A DNA stretch of 64,000 nucleotides, from NCBI RefSeq assembly GCF_001663815.1, contig NZ_CP016027.1, forward strand, positions 868,001 to 932,000, written 5' to 3'. Shown here one piece after another: positions 34,210-42,560 of the stretch. Position numbers and translations under genes: made by a program. How positions within the stretch are numbered: the stretch's first letter is position 1; each line of letters begins with the position of its first letter. A model generated the notes under the pieces. That model had not been told where the DNA came from and did no database searches. It was given only the letters and a program-made list of their open reading frames with translations. The DNA comes from Halothiobacillus diazotrophicus. Its GTDB lineage: Bacteria; Pseudomonadota; Gammaproteobacteria; Halothiobacillales; Halothiobacillaceae.

Positions 34210-34539
34210 ATGGAACACAAGATCCCGACCTACCTCGTCATCACGATACTTTTGCTCCTCTTGGCTTGGTTGACCGCCTGGGCGATCCCGCGCATCCCCC
34301 GCTTGCCCCGGGCACGATGGCTACGAATGATGCAGGCCATGAGCAATCGGATCATCTTCGCCGGGTTGGCCGTCATGCTGGCCCCGTGGCTGTTCGGGGT
34401 GCTTCGGACGACCCCGTTCAATCTGCCCACGGCACTCGGCGGCATCGGTCTGATCGTGCTTGGCCTGCTGCTTTCCGCCTGGACATCACGGCAGACCTCC
34501 GGACATCAGCCCGAAGGAGCAGGAAAGGAATGCGACTGA
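34210..34539 (+). CDS. Small two- or three-TM membrane protein
   Basis: 109 residues, GGAGACAACG before ATG. Hydrophobic segments at ~8-28 (YLVITILLLLLAWLTAWAIP), ~49-66 and ~75-92, with a basic loop RIPRLPRARWLRMM. Its stop overlaps a short ATG-initiated frame. No recognised family; co-oriented with the other envelope genes. Confidence 0.6.
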   Translation: MEHKIPTYLVITILLLLLAWLTAWAIPRIPRLPRARWLRMMQAMSNRIIFAGLAVMLAPWLFGVLRTTPFNLPTALGGIGLIVLGLLLSAWTSRQTSGHQPEGAGKECD

Positions 34540-34552
34540 TGCACCGACTCTC

Positions 34553-34687
34553 ATGCCACGGGTAGGCTGGCTGCCCAGGGTTGTTGCCCTGGCTGCTGCC
34601 CTGGCTGCTGCCCTGGCTTGCTGGCCCGTCGACGAGGACGAGAGGGTGGCAGAGACCCTGGAACGGAAAAAAGGCATAACGCGATGA
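34553..34687 (+). CDS. 44-residue exported or membrane peptide
   Basis: Begins MPRVGWLPRVVALAAALAAA and continues LACWPVDEDERVAETLERKK. A signal-like hydrophobic stretch ends ALAC, an imperfect lipobox, followed by a charged helix. The DNA in the hydrophobic part is a 12-bp tandem repeat (CTGGCTGCTGCC). Its TGA overlaps the ATG of the next gene (ATGA at 34684), indicating coupling, which supports it being translated. Confidence 0.4.
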   Translation: MPRVGWLPRVVALAAALAAALACWPVDEDERVAETLERKKGITR

Positions 34688-34953
34688 GCGGATTGATCCT
34701 GGAAGTGCTGATTCTGCTTGTCCTGGTCGTCGCATCGGCCCTGGGGCTGAGTTACGTCGTGACGCTCAATGAAAAGCGGGTAAAGCAACAGCTCGATGAA
34801 CAGCGCCGGGCGCGCATTCAGGCGGAGTCTGGCCCGGCCAATGACGCAGTCGCTCCGAACCCTCGGCCTCATGGTTCACGGCCTCATGGTTCACGGCTTC
34901 ATGGCTCACGGCTTCATGACCGGGGGCCTCATGACCCGGGGCATCAAGGCTGA
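34684..34953 (+). CDS. Small membrane protein with PHGSR repeat tail
   Basis: 89 residues. N-terminal transmembrane helix (LILEVLILLVLVVASALGLS), a charged helix (NEKRVKQQLDEQRRARIQAE) and a C-terminal tail made of imperfect five-residue repeats (RPHGS, RLHGS, RLHDR, GPHDP) encoded by a 15-bp tandem repeat at 34861-34935. His-rich repeats could bind metal or membranes. Last gene before array 2. Confidence 0.5.
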   Translation: MSGLILEVLILLVLVVASALGLSYVVTLNEKRVKQQLDEQRRARIQAESGPANDAVAPNPRPHGSRPHGSRLHGSRLHDRGPHDPGHQG

Positions 34954-35093
34954 ACATCGAATACCAGCGAGCAACGGACGGCGGATAAAATCCCCGGACT
35001 TCAGGAGCATGATCATGGGCCGGCAAAAGGCCCCGGTCAGTCACTTGCGGCCTGAACAGTCCGACCCATCAATCCGGACAGGTACTCGGCAAC

Positions 35094-35483
35094 GACTAAA
35101 TCCCTTTAAGCAGGGAGGGTCGGTTCGGACAGCTCCGGCTGCGCCAGCGTTTCACCTGTCCAGTCTTAATCCCTTTAAGCAGGGAGGGTCGGTTCGGACA
35201 CACCTCACAAACCTCTTCGGTAACGTACAGTATGTCTTAATCCCTTTAAGCAGGGAGGGTCGGTTCGGACCGACTGCGAAGGGGGATCTGTGAGCCTGCC
35301 TTACGTCTTAATCCCTTTAAGCAGGGAGGGTCGGTTCGGACAAGTGCCGGGCGCGCATATCGAACAAACAGAGAAGTCTTAATCCCTTTAAGCAGGGAGG
35401 GTCGGTTCGGACCCGCAACGGCTGTCAAGTACAGCGCAAACGAACTGTCTTAATCCCTTTAAGCAGGGAGGGTCGGTTCGGAC
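35094..35483 (-). CRISPR. CRISPR array 2: 6 repeats, 5 spacers
   Basis: Same 37-bp repeat as array 1. Repeats at 35094 (degenerate, two changes near its left end), 35163, 35234, 35305, 35376 and 35447. The degenerate copy is at the leader-distal end, as expected for an old terminal repeat. The leader begins at 35484, so transcription is again on the minus strand, toward the envelope operon. Spacers 32-34 bp, none shared with array 1. Confidence 0.97.
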
Positions 35484-35690
35484 TGCTGTCATATTTCCAA
35501 ACGATTTCGAATCAATGGCTTGGCGCGGATTTTTTCCGCACCAAAATGAGGCGAAAAAGTTAGCTTTTTTGAGCCGTCGTTCTTGCTGGATTTTGAAAGA
35601 TTCCGAACCGGTTGCGCATCCGAACCGTCCCCTACTGTACCTGCCGCCCTGCCCTACCGCAAGCGGGTGGCCGCCGATACCGAGAACGGT
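35484..35690 (-). promoter_or_regulatory. CRISPR leader of array 2
   Basis: TGCTGTCATATTTCCAAACG onward is the same ~160 bp found beside array 1, with only a few base differences up to CCGAACCGTCCCCTA. After ~35650 it runs into a short hairpin (GATACCGAGAACGGTATC) that can end the convergent or upstream transcript, then into the 3' end of cmr6. Confidence 0.85.
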
Positions 35691-35699
35691 ATCGGGGCG

Positions 35700-36911
35700 T
35701 TATTCCTCCCCTCGAAGCACCCGGATGGCTTCCTGAATCTGCTGCTTGCGTTCCTTTTTCCCCGGCGTGCCCCATTGCCGGGTCAGGGTCTCGGCCAGCA
35801 GGTCGCCGGCCGCCCGGCGGCTGCGCGGATCCGTCCACGCCAGCACGCGCTCCATGAAGGCCAGCCGCTCGCGCTCGAAATTGCCGCCTGGCTGATAGGG
35901 ACGCTGGCGTGCTTCCGCGAACCCTGCACGGAAGGCCTCGACCTCGGTCAGGTCCTGCTCATGCGCCTTGTCTTCCGGGGAAAGCGTCGCCTTGCGTGCC
36001 GTTTCGGCCCGTTCACTGGCCCTCCGGGTCCGCTCCGCCTCCAGACGCGCCTCGGACTCGACATCGCGGTACAGTGCGCCATACCCGGTGGCGGTCTTGC
36101 CGCCGGCGCCGGACTCCGTCAGGGCACGGGTCAGGGCATCGGCGACGTCTGCCAGATCGATGCCGGTCGCTGCCCCGGTCGCGCCCGGGCGCAAACAGAA
36201 CCCGAACTGCAGTTCGATATCCCGGGCAGCCAGAAAGGGCACGGGCACGGGCTGGTGCCAGTCGGCCGGCACCGCATCGGGTCCGGGGACCTTGTCGCCC
36301 CGGGCATACCATTGCCCCATGTGGGGGGTCATGACATCGACACTGAGGGTGACGGGCCTGACAGGCAGCGCGTCGAAGAACACCAGCGCCCCGCGCTGGG
36401 TGGCTTCCTGCGCATCAGGGACCTTGTTGGGGTCCTTGTCGGCACTGCCGAACCACTGGCGCAACAGACCGCGAAGTTCCGCCCCTTCCGCATCCAGATG
36501 CGTTTCAATGTAGCTGCGCAGCAGGCCCTTGACCGCCGCGCCGCTGAGGTAAGGCACACCAAGCGTGGGATGCCAGGCAAAGCCGTTCTCCACCGGATGG
36601 GGATTGCCCATGCCGGTCACGAGATGCCCGCCCGAGTGGAAGCGCAGCACCTGCCCTCCCAGGCCACCGACCAGTTCCGCCAGGGCGGCATTGTGCCGCT
36701 CCAGCGCCGGGGCACTGCCGGCCTCCCTGCCATGGAACTCGCTCAGAAGCCAGTGGGTGTTACCCTGTTTGTCCTGATTGCCCCGAGGCTTGAGTACGGC
36801 CCAGGTGGCGGAATCGTACTGGTCGTAAAAGCGCTCGAACCAAAGACCTCGATGCGCCTCGTCCGGGCAGGACCCGGGCAGGTCGCCCTGACCGTAAATC
36901 GGCGCAGTCAT
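35700..36911 (-). CDS. cmr6: Type III-B RAMP protein Cmr6
   Basis: 403 residues. Core RAMP region contains WHPTLGVPYLSGAAVKGLLR SYIE (split), RGALVFFDALPVRPVTLSVD and MTPHMGQWYARGDKVPGPDA, standard for Cmr6, which caps the belly end of the Cmr backbone. TGYGAL marks the RAMP glycine-rich loop. The C-terminal ~110 residues are charged and helical (ERTRRASERAETARKA). Last gene of the operon; start overlaps the cmr5 stop (ATGA). Confidence 0.93.
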   Translation of the reverse strand: MTAPIYGQGDLPGSCPDEAHRGLWFERFYDQYDSATWAVLKPRGNQDKQGNTHWLLSEFHGREAGSAPALERHNAALAELVGGLGGQVLRFHSGGHLVTGMGNPHPVENGFAWHPTLGVPYLSGAAVKGLLRSYIETHLDAEGAELRGLLRQWFGSADKDPNKVPDAQEATQRGALVFFDALPVRPVTLSVDVMTPHMGQWYARGDKVPGPDAVPADWHQPVPVPFLAARDIELQFGFCLRPGATGAATGIDLADVADALTRALTESGAGGKTATGYGALYRDVESEARLEAERTRRASERAETARKATLSPEDKAHEQDLTEVEAFRAGFAEARQRPYQPGGNFERERLAFMERVLAWTDPRSRRAAGDLLAETLTRQWGTPGKKERKQQIQEAIRVLRGEE

Positions 36912-37306
36912 GCACCACCTCCGGGTTGGGTCGTCTCCCCTTCATTCATGAAAGCCTTGGCGAATTTCTTGACCCAGTCCATCAGGGCCAGGGCCTCTGC
37001 CTGGGCCAGCCGGTAGGCATGCATGTCTCTGGAGATGACGCCATCGAGAAGATCCTTACAGCCGGCGTAAGGCTGGCCGGCCATACAGAGCCACTCTGAA
37101 AGCAGATCGTAAAGCTCACCATGCGGGTCGCCTTTGGCCCCTTTGGACTTGAAGAAGGCAGCCGCCTGCCCCAATCCATTCATGTGAATCATCGCAGGCA
37201 GACTGGCCGCGTAACTCTTGTATTCCTTCTGGCTGACCTTGCGCGACAGTGCCTGCTGTACCTGCGCCAGCGCGTACTTGGCGCGTTGCTGCTGAATGGT
37301 CTGCAT
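36908..37306 (-). CDS. cmr5: Type III-B small subunit Cmr5
   Basis: 132 residues, all-helical. MQTIQQQRAKYALAQVQQAL and YAASLPAMIHMNGLGQAAAF followed by FKSKG are the typical Cmr5 core; YDLLSEWLC and MDWVKKFAKAFM complete it. Small subunits line the target RNA channel. Sits 3 bp after cmr4 and overlaps cmr6. Confidence 0.95.
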   Translation of the reverse strand: MQTIQQQRAKYALAQVQQALSRKVSQKEYKSYAASLPAMIHMNGLGQAAAFFKSKGAKGDPHGELYDLLSEWLCMAGQPYAGCKDLLDGVISRDMHAYRLAQAEALALMDWVKKFAKAFMNEGETTQPGGGA

Positions 37307-37309
37307 CGC

Positions 37310-38188
37310 TTATTCACTCCCCTGGGTCTTGACGGCACACCAGCCCATGCCGACGGTCTCGTTGCCACCCATCTGGAGCCAGGGCTTTTCGTCGAACAGG
37401 CCGATGACGGCACCCAGAATATCCTGCGCACTCATGGCAGCCTCCCCGGCACGCGCCTTGTTCGCGCTCAGGCCCGCATAGAGCAAGGTTTCCGGCGGCA
37501 ACGTCTCCTCGTACCACAGCGCTCCGCCCCGCACGGTGCCGGTGGCGGAATCAATCGCGATATGGGCATTGACCGGCGTGGCGTGTTGCGCCAGGTGGGC
37601 AAACATGTCGTTGCTCACGACCACCAGTTGCCGTTCCAGGTCCTCCCTGATCTGGTCGCGGCTCATCAGGCCAGCCAGGGTATCGATCAGGCCATCAAGG
37701 TCCCGGGCCGTGGCACTGAATCGATACTCTTCGAGAAACAGCGCGGTATCCGGGGTCTGCTGCGGCACAATCGCGGCATCCTGCTGGATATCGGGCAGAT
37801 CGAAAGCGGGCACGGTGACGCCGAATCGGGCCGCATCGCTGCGATAACGCTGGAGAGCCGCCGGGCAGGTCACCCACTTGAACTGGGATGTCAGCGATCG
37901 GATGGGCAGGAGCAACAGGCGGGCATCGCTTACCAGCAAGGCCCCGGCATGATCGCTGGCGTGGTTGGTGTCGGGACCGAACACGAACCGGACGCTGTCG
38001 TTATCCTCACCGTATTGCGACTCGGCACGGGCGCGCAGCGCGCCCTTGAGGGAGGAACCGAAAACGCAGGGCCATCCGTTGTGGCCCTCCCGCTGGATCG
38101 GCAGATCAATGACGCCGGTGGTTGCGCCGATCCCGGCATGCAGGGAAGTTTGCGCGAACAGCCCGAAAATGACGTTTGCCTGTTGCAT
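37310..38188 (-). CDS. cmr4: Type III-B backbone RAMP protein Cmr4
   Basis: 292 residues from ATG 38188 (AAGGAAAACCTC upstream). GLFAQTSLHAGIGATTGVID and GWPCVFGSSLKGALRARAES are the Cmr4/Cas7 signature. Cmr4 subunits polymerise along the crRNA. The catalytic loop Asp that cuts target RNA every six nucleotides is expected near residue 27 (VID). The C-terminal QMGGNETVGMGWC glycine loop is intact. Confidence 0.95.
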   Translation of the reverse strand: MQQANVIFGLFAQTSLHAGIGATTGVIDLPIQREGHNGWPCVFGSSLKGALRARAESQYGEDNDSVRFVFGPDTNHASDHAGALLVSDARLLLLPIRSLTSQFKWVTCPAALQRYRSDAARFGVTVPAFDLPDIQQDAAIVPQQTPDTALFLEEYRFSATARDLDGLIDTLAGLMSRDQIREDLERQLVVVSNDMFAHLAQHATPVNAHIAIDSATGTVRGGALWYEETLPPETLLYAGLSANKARAGEAAMSAQDILGAVIGLFDEKPWLQMGGNETVGMGWCAVKTQGSE

Positions 38189-38229
38189 GAGGTTTTCCTT
38201 GAATCGTGAATGGGTTTTCGTGTTCGGGG

Positions 38230-39543
38230 TTACTGGTCCTGCCAAGGGCCAACCGCGAGGTGCCCGTAGCCGTATTCGGTTTGTACACCAATTTGTCGGT
38301 CGTGCAGGGCCTCACAGGCGGCCTGGACATCGCCTTCGACCGTGCAGAAAAACACGCTCCCCGCCGGGACAAAGCTCGTGACCGGGCGAGGAAGCTGATT
38401 GGTCATGTCCCAGCCTCCGCTTCTCAGGGCCTTGCCCGTGACGGCACCGTGGAGCGTCAGCGCGATGCCGTTCAGGGTGCCGGTCCAGACGGTAGGCGTG
38501 CCTGCTTCCCCCGATTCCTGCCGGGCAAAGCCCAGCCAGGCGCCCCCCGGCATGAGCAGCGGCGTGAGCAGGTACAGGGCGATCCCCTGGCCGGAGCCTG
38601 CCCCGGGCGCGGGGAGATCGACCGCTTTCTGCAGGACGCTCAGACGTGCGGCACGGCCCTCCCCGCCCAGACGGACCAGCGACTCGTTGGGCAGGCTGTC
38701 CGGCAACCCCGAAGCATCCACCTCGATACTCAGTGCCGGTTGGGGCCGGATATGGCGGGTCTGGTAGAGCATGCCTTCGATAACGGTACGCCTGCGGTTA
38801 TCCCGGGCAATGCCGACGCGGGACTCTCGGAAAAAAAGTTGGTCGGCGGTCCGGAGCTGCGCCGGGTCCGGGAGGTGCCCCGCCAGCACCCGGGCCAGTC
38901 CCTCGCGGGTCAGCCAGGTGTCTTCCATCGGTCTGGCCCCTCGGGCGTGCCTGTCCTCGGGTAGTGCCGGCAGGCGAACCCGTCTGCCCAGGTCACACCA
39001 GACCGGCGACTTGTCCAGGTGCAACGGGTAGATGCGTGCCGCCTCACCGGGCAGGTGCAGGGGCGCCGGCTTCCTGAGCAGGTGCAGGGGCGCCGGATAC
39101 AGGCGCTCGCCATTCAGGGCCAGCCAGACACCCCGGAAACTCAGGCTTCCGAGTTCCTCGTCGTAGCCGATGATCTGACGCAGGGAATGAGCGGGCTCCG
39201 CCCGATATGCCTGCCAATCCACCGCTGCCGATTCCCCGATCAGCGTCCGCACGGCCCCCGCAAGCGTGCGCATCGGTGGCGGAAAGACGCTCTGCAGTTC
39301 ACCCATGGCTTCCATCGGGCGGGATTCCCGGAAGAACAGCGTGTCTGCGGCATCGAAGGCCAGCGTGGCCCGCCCCGCCTTCAGCCCTAACTGGACAGGC
39401 GATGGCGGCCTGACCGCTTCGCCCGATGCGGCGCGGGCCATCCCGGTCCGAGGTTCCGGATTCTGTACCGCATTGTGCGCACCGGTTCCCGCAGGCTTTT
39501 TTTTGTCGTAGCGGATCGGTTTGTGCTTTTTATGCCCGGCCAT
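38230..39543 (-). CDS. cmr3: Type III-B Cmr3 with a basic N-terminal extension
   Basis: 437 residues. The Cmr3/Cas5-like core begins around residue 55 (AFDAADTLFFRESRPMEAMG), with MRTLAGAVRTLIGE and the final QTEYGYGHLAVG. Cmr3 holds the crRNA 5' handle next to Cmr2. Upstream of the core is a ~55-residue Lys/Arg/His-rich, probably disordered extension (MAGHKKHKPIRYDKKKPAGT) not usual in the family. Its ATG overlaps the cmr2 stop (TAATG), supporting this start. The extension may add RNA or DNA contacts (inference). Confidence 0.92.
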   Translation of the reverse strand: MAGHKKHKPIRYDKKKPAGTGAHNAVQNPEPRTGMARAASGEAVRPPSPVQLGLKAGRATLAFDAADTLFFRESRPMEAMGELQSVFPPPMRTLAGAVRTLIGESAAVDWQAYRAEPAHSLRQIIGYDEELGSLSFRGVWLALNGERLYPAPLHLLRKPAPLHLPGEAARIYPLHLDKSPVWCDLGRRVRLPALPEDRHARGARPMEDTWLTREGLARVLAGHLPDPAQLRTADQLFFRESRVGIARDNRRRTVIEGMLYQTRHIRPQPALSIEVDASGLPDSLPNESLVRLGGEGRAARLSVLQKAVDLPAPGAGSGQGIALYLLTPLLMPGGAWLGFARQESGEAGTPTVWTGTLNGIALTLHGAVTGKALRSGGWDMTNQLPRPVTSFVPAGSVFFCTVEGDVQAACEALHDRQIGVQTEYGYGHLAVGPWQDQ

Positions 39544-41450
39544 TACGCCACTCCCTTATGCGCCAAGAAACGAACGAGCAAGGCGGCATCCGCCTCGCGG
39601 ACCATTCTGCCCCACCGTTCGGGTTTCGGTTCGTCCGGATCCCGGATGACCGGAGTACATTGTTCCAGCAGTGGTTGGATGAACTGGCGGGCCTCCCCAC
39701 GGGTGGTGAGGCGGGATTTGCCCGAGTTCAGATACTCCATCGCCAGCACATCAGTGAGCACGGACCGGGCGTCGTCATCGCCGCCCTCGGTGGGCGCGAG
39801 GTCGGCAAGGCGCTCGACGATCTTGTAAATGAACTTGCCGGAAAACTGCGTGGATTCCTCACCCTCCAGGCGCAACTGCCCGGCAATTTCCTCGAGATAC
39901 GTCTTGTTGCTCTCCGGATTGAGGGCAATGCTCCAGGGCTGGGCCCATTCGATTTTCGAGCCCCCCGGTTTCCAGACACGAATGGCGAGGGCATCGCGCC
40001 CCCGCCCATCCTTGGCGAGCTCGTCCAGCAGGGGGTGGGCATCGCCCAGCACCTTGCCCAGCGGCATCCGAATGTGGGCAAACTCGATACCCCCCGACAG
40101 CGTGGTCGGTATGCCGGTGTCCCTGAAACAACCCAGATAGTGCGAGCGCAGCTCGGTCGCACACGGAATGGCGTCTTCCAGCGGCAATACCGCCAGTACG
40201 TCATCGCCTCCGGCATAAATCAGAAAGCCATTCCAGCGGTCCACGATATCCGGTGCCTGCCGTGTGAATTTTCGCAATCCATCCGCAATAGCTCGCTGCT
40301 TGCCGATATCGCTCATGTGAGACCCGAGCGAATCGCCATCCATCAACAGGATGGCGTAGAACGGCGAAACGGGATCGAGGCCGGCGCTTACTTCAACCCG
40401 TTTCAGCGCCTTCTGGGCCTTCTCGGCCAGAGCCCGGTCGGGAAAGAGATTCCGGTTTTCGAGCTGGCTGCTGTAGAACACATTGCCATCCAGAGACAGC
40501 AGGTGCTTGAAGTCACCGGCCCGGGGCTGCGCCCGCAAGCAACGAATAGTGGTCAGCCATTCCCCGTACTCGCCGCCGGTCAGTTCAGCGGCCGCCGCAT
40601 GGAATGCGCGCAGATCGTCGGCGTCGGCCTTTTCCAGAACATTTTTCAGCCAGGGCACGGCAGCCATGTACGCCACCGATGGGACACCGCTCGGCACCTC
40701 CCAGCCTTTCAGCTTCCAGCCCGACGGAAGCTGCGCGTCGAGGTGATGAAAATGCCGGCTGAAGCGGCGCTTCACGAAGGCAATTGCGCACAAGGCCTCG
40801 TTTTCCGCGAGATCACTGGTCATGCCGTTTTGGCCTTGCTCGCGCACGGCATCCCAGAACGCATTCATCTCCCGGCGATTGGGGGCAACCTGGCCGGAAA
40901 GCTCCTGCCAGCCTTCCATCATGGAACATTTGACGCCAGGTTCATCCGGCGGGGTGTGGGTACGCCAGTTCTTTCGTTTGTCGAGCGCCGCGCCATCCCC
41001 CTCATCGGGTGTAATGACCCAGCTCATATCCCAGAATCGCCCGATTTGACGATCCCATACCGCCCGCTGGACCGGACCGGCCACCTCGGACAGATCATGG
41101 GTCCATACGGTATCGGCCAACGCCTGCCAAGCCGCCTGCACCGCCCCGACGACCACGTCCGGATCAAAAGTCGCGGGATCGACAGCCGCCACGACCCCCT
41201 TGAACCGGTTGGGAATGCTGCCCTGCCGAGGCTGCCTGCCGGAACCCTTCCCCACCAGCCAGTTCATGTAATGGCCATCAGGCTCGGGGAAGGCCACATC
41301 GCCCCCCTGTCGACCGACCGCCTCGATGGCAACCGCCGACAACCAGGAAAGGATGAAGGAACCCGCCCAGAAATCACGGGTACGACGGGCCTGGGCCACA
41401 AAGCCCTGAACCGGCCCGAGGGTGAAGTGAAAGTAATGGGAAGTGCTCAT
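39543..41450 (-). CDS. cmr2: Type III-B large subunit Cmr2/Cas10 lacking the HD domain
   Basis: 635 residues, short for the family. It starts directly with HYFHFTLGPVQGFVAQARRT RDFWAGSFILSWLSAVAIEA (split), the region that normally follows the HD nuclease, so single-stranded DNA cleavage is not expected. The palm domain keeps LLMDGDSLGSHMSDIGKQ (~369-386) and the cyclase motif YAGGDDVLAVLP (GGDD 414-417), so cyclic oligoadenylate synthesis should be intact. This matches the presence of CARF proteins and a ring nuclease at 22.7-25.4 kb. Translation overlaps cmr1 (ATGA) and cmr3 (TAATG). Confidence 0.95.
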   Translation of the reverse strand: MSTSHYFHFTLGPVQGFVAQARRTRDFWAGSFILSWLSAVAIEAVGRQGGDVAFPEPDGHYMNWLVGKGSGRQPRQGSIPNRFKGVVAAVDPATFDPDVVVGAVQAAWQALADTVWTHDLSEVAGPVQRAVWDRQIGRFWDMSWVITPDEGDGAALDKRKNWRTHTPPDEPGVKCSMMEGWQELSGQVAPNRREMNAFWDAVREQGQNGMTSDLAENEALCAIAFVKRRFSRHFHHLDAQLPSGWKLKGWEVPSGVPSVAYMAAVPWLKNVLEKADADDLRAFHAAAAELTGGEYGEWLTTIRCLRAQPRAGDFKHLLSLDGNVFYSSQLENRNLFPDRALAEKAQKALKRVEVSAGLDPVSPFYAILLMDGDSLGSHMSDIGKQRAIADGLRKFTRQAPDIVDRWNGFLIYAGGDDVLAVLPLEDAIPCATELRSHYLGCFRDTGIPTTLSGGIEFAHIRMPLGKVLGDAHPLLDELAKDGRGRDALAIRVWKPGGSKIEWAQPWSIALNPESNKTYLEEIAGQLRLEGEESTQFSGKFIYKIVERLADLAPTEGGDDDARSVLTDVLAMEYLNSGKSRLTTRGEARQFIQPLLEQCTPVIRDPDEPKPERWGRMVREADAALLVRFLAHKGVA

Positions 41451-42526
41451 GCAAAGACCGCCGCTGGCAACTGTTCGAGGAATGCTTCCGCGAGCGGGAA
41501 CTCGACTGCGTTCAACTCGGGATCGAAATGGAATTCGGCGGGCAGGTACAGGACAGCGGCGGTGAACCGGTCCCCGATCGGATGTACATGAAACAGCAGG
41601 GGGCTTGCGCGTCGGTTGCTCCCTGCCTTTTCTTCCAGCGGTGACTTTTTTGCTCTCTTTGACTTTCTAAAGTCAATCGGGATACCGAAAACCCGCTTCC
41701 GGGCGCCACGAACCGGGCTATCCTTGGATCCACGATAGGTTTTGAATGCCTGGGCCAGCTCATTGTGAGCCTTGCGCGCCGATGAGGCAGGTTCACCGCT
41801 GATACCGAAGCGGGCCGCCGAGCTGAACGCCGTGAATGGCGGTAGCGCATGGGCCGATGTCGAACAATCCGGCCAAAGACGCCGCACCGCCTCCTGATAG
41901 GTGGCCACGTCATTGAAGCAGAGGGCGTGATGATCCAGCGACTCGATCGCCACGGCGCCAAAACCGCGCCGCGCGCGACTGCCCAATCCACCGAACAACC
42001 CCCATGCAGTAAGGCTATCCCGCAACTGCTGAAGAGCCGCCTCGCTAAGCCCCGGCAAAGCCAGCAACTCGACGGTAAACACCTGATTCTCCCTGATGTA
42101 CTCACGAGGAGGCTGATAATTGCCTTTGTCCACCTGACCACTCCCCCAAAGCCCCAGGCCGACATAGCTACTGCAATACTCGCTGCAGGGATTCTTGAGG
42201 GATACCTTCGGCCAATCGGCCGCTCGACTCAGTTCGTGCGGGTCGGAATGGACCCGCAAAGTGAACCGGGCTGCCTGCCCATTTTCTGCCGCCGAGCCGA
42301 ATAGCGCGGCTTCCTCAAGATGGAGTTGGTGGAGAGCAGCGGTATCTGAAGGTTCTGCGGATCGAAACCGGCTCCAGTTCAATGCCCGCCACCAGAAACG
42401 CAGCGCGCCCTTGACGGAAAGCGGGGAAATGGCCGATGCCTTCTGTTGGGCATCCCCGAGGAACATGGGCACCACGATGCGATAAGTCGCGGTAATCGAA
42501 GGGCAATCCTTGAACTTGAGCGGCAT
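41447..42526 (-). CDS. cmr1: Type III-B RAMP protein Cmr1
   Basis: 359 residues. ITATYRIVVPMFLGDAQQKA and SPLSVKGALRFWWRALNWSR are the Cmr1 N-terminal motifs; GLFGGLGSRARRGFGAVAIE is the glycine-rich RAMP loop. Cmr1 caps the 3' end of the crRNA in the complex. 34 bp after cas6 and overlapping cmr2. Confidence 0.95.
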   Translation of the reverse strand: MPLKFKDCPSITATYRIVVPMFLGDAQQKASAISPLSVKGALRFWWRALNWSRFRSAEPSDTAALHQLHLEEAALFGSAAENGQAARFTLRVHSDPHELSRAADWPKVSLKNPCSEYCSSYVGLGLWGSGQVDKGNYQPPREYIRENQVFTVELLALPGLSEAALQQLRDSLTAWGLFGGLGSRARRGFGAVAIESLDHHALCFNDVATYQEAVRRLWPDCSTSAHALPPFTAFSSAARFGISGEPASSARKAHNELAQAFKTYRGSKDSPVRGARKRVFGIPIDFRKSKRAKKSPLEEKAGSNRRASPLLFHVHPIGDRFTAAVLYLPAEFHFDPELNAVEFPLAEAFLEQLPAAVFA

Positions 42527-42560
42527 GCTTCGGGTTCCTCAATGTAAACAATGCTAGGGA

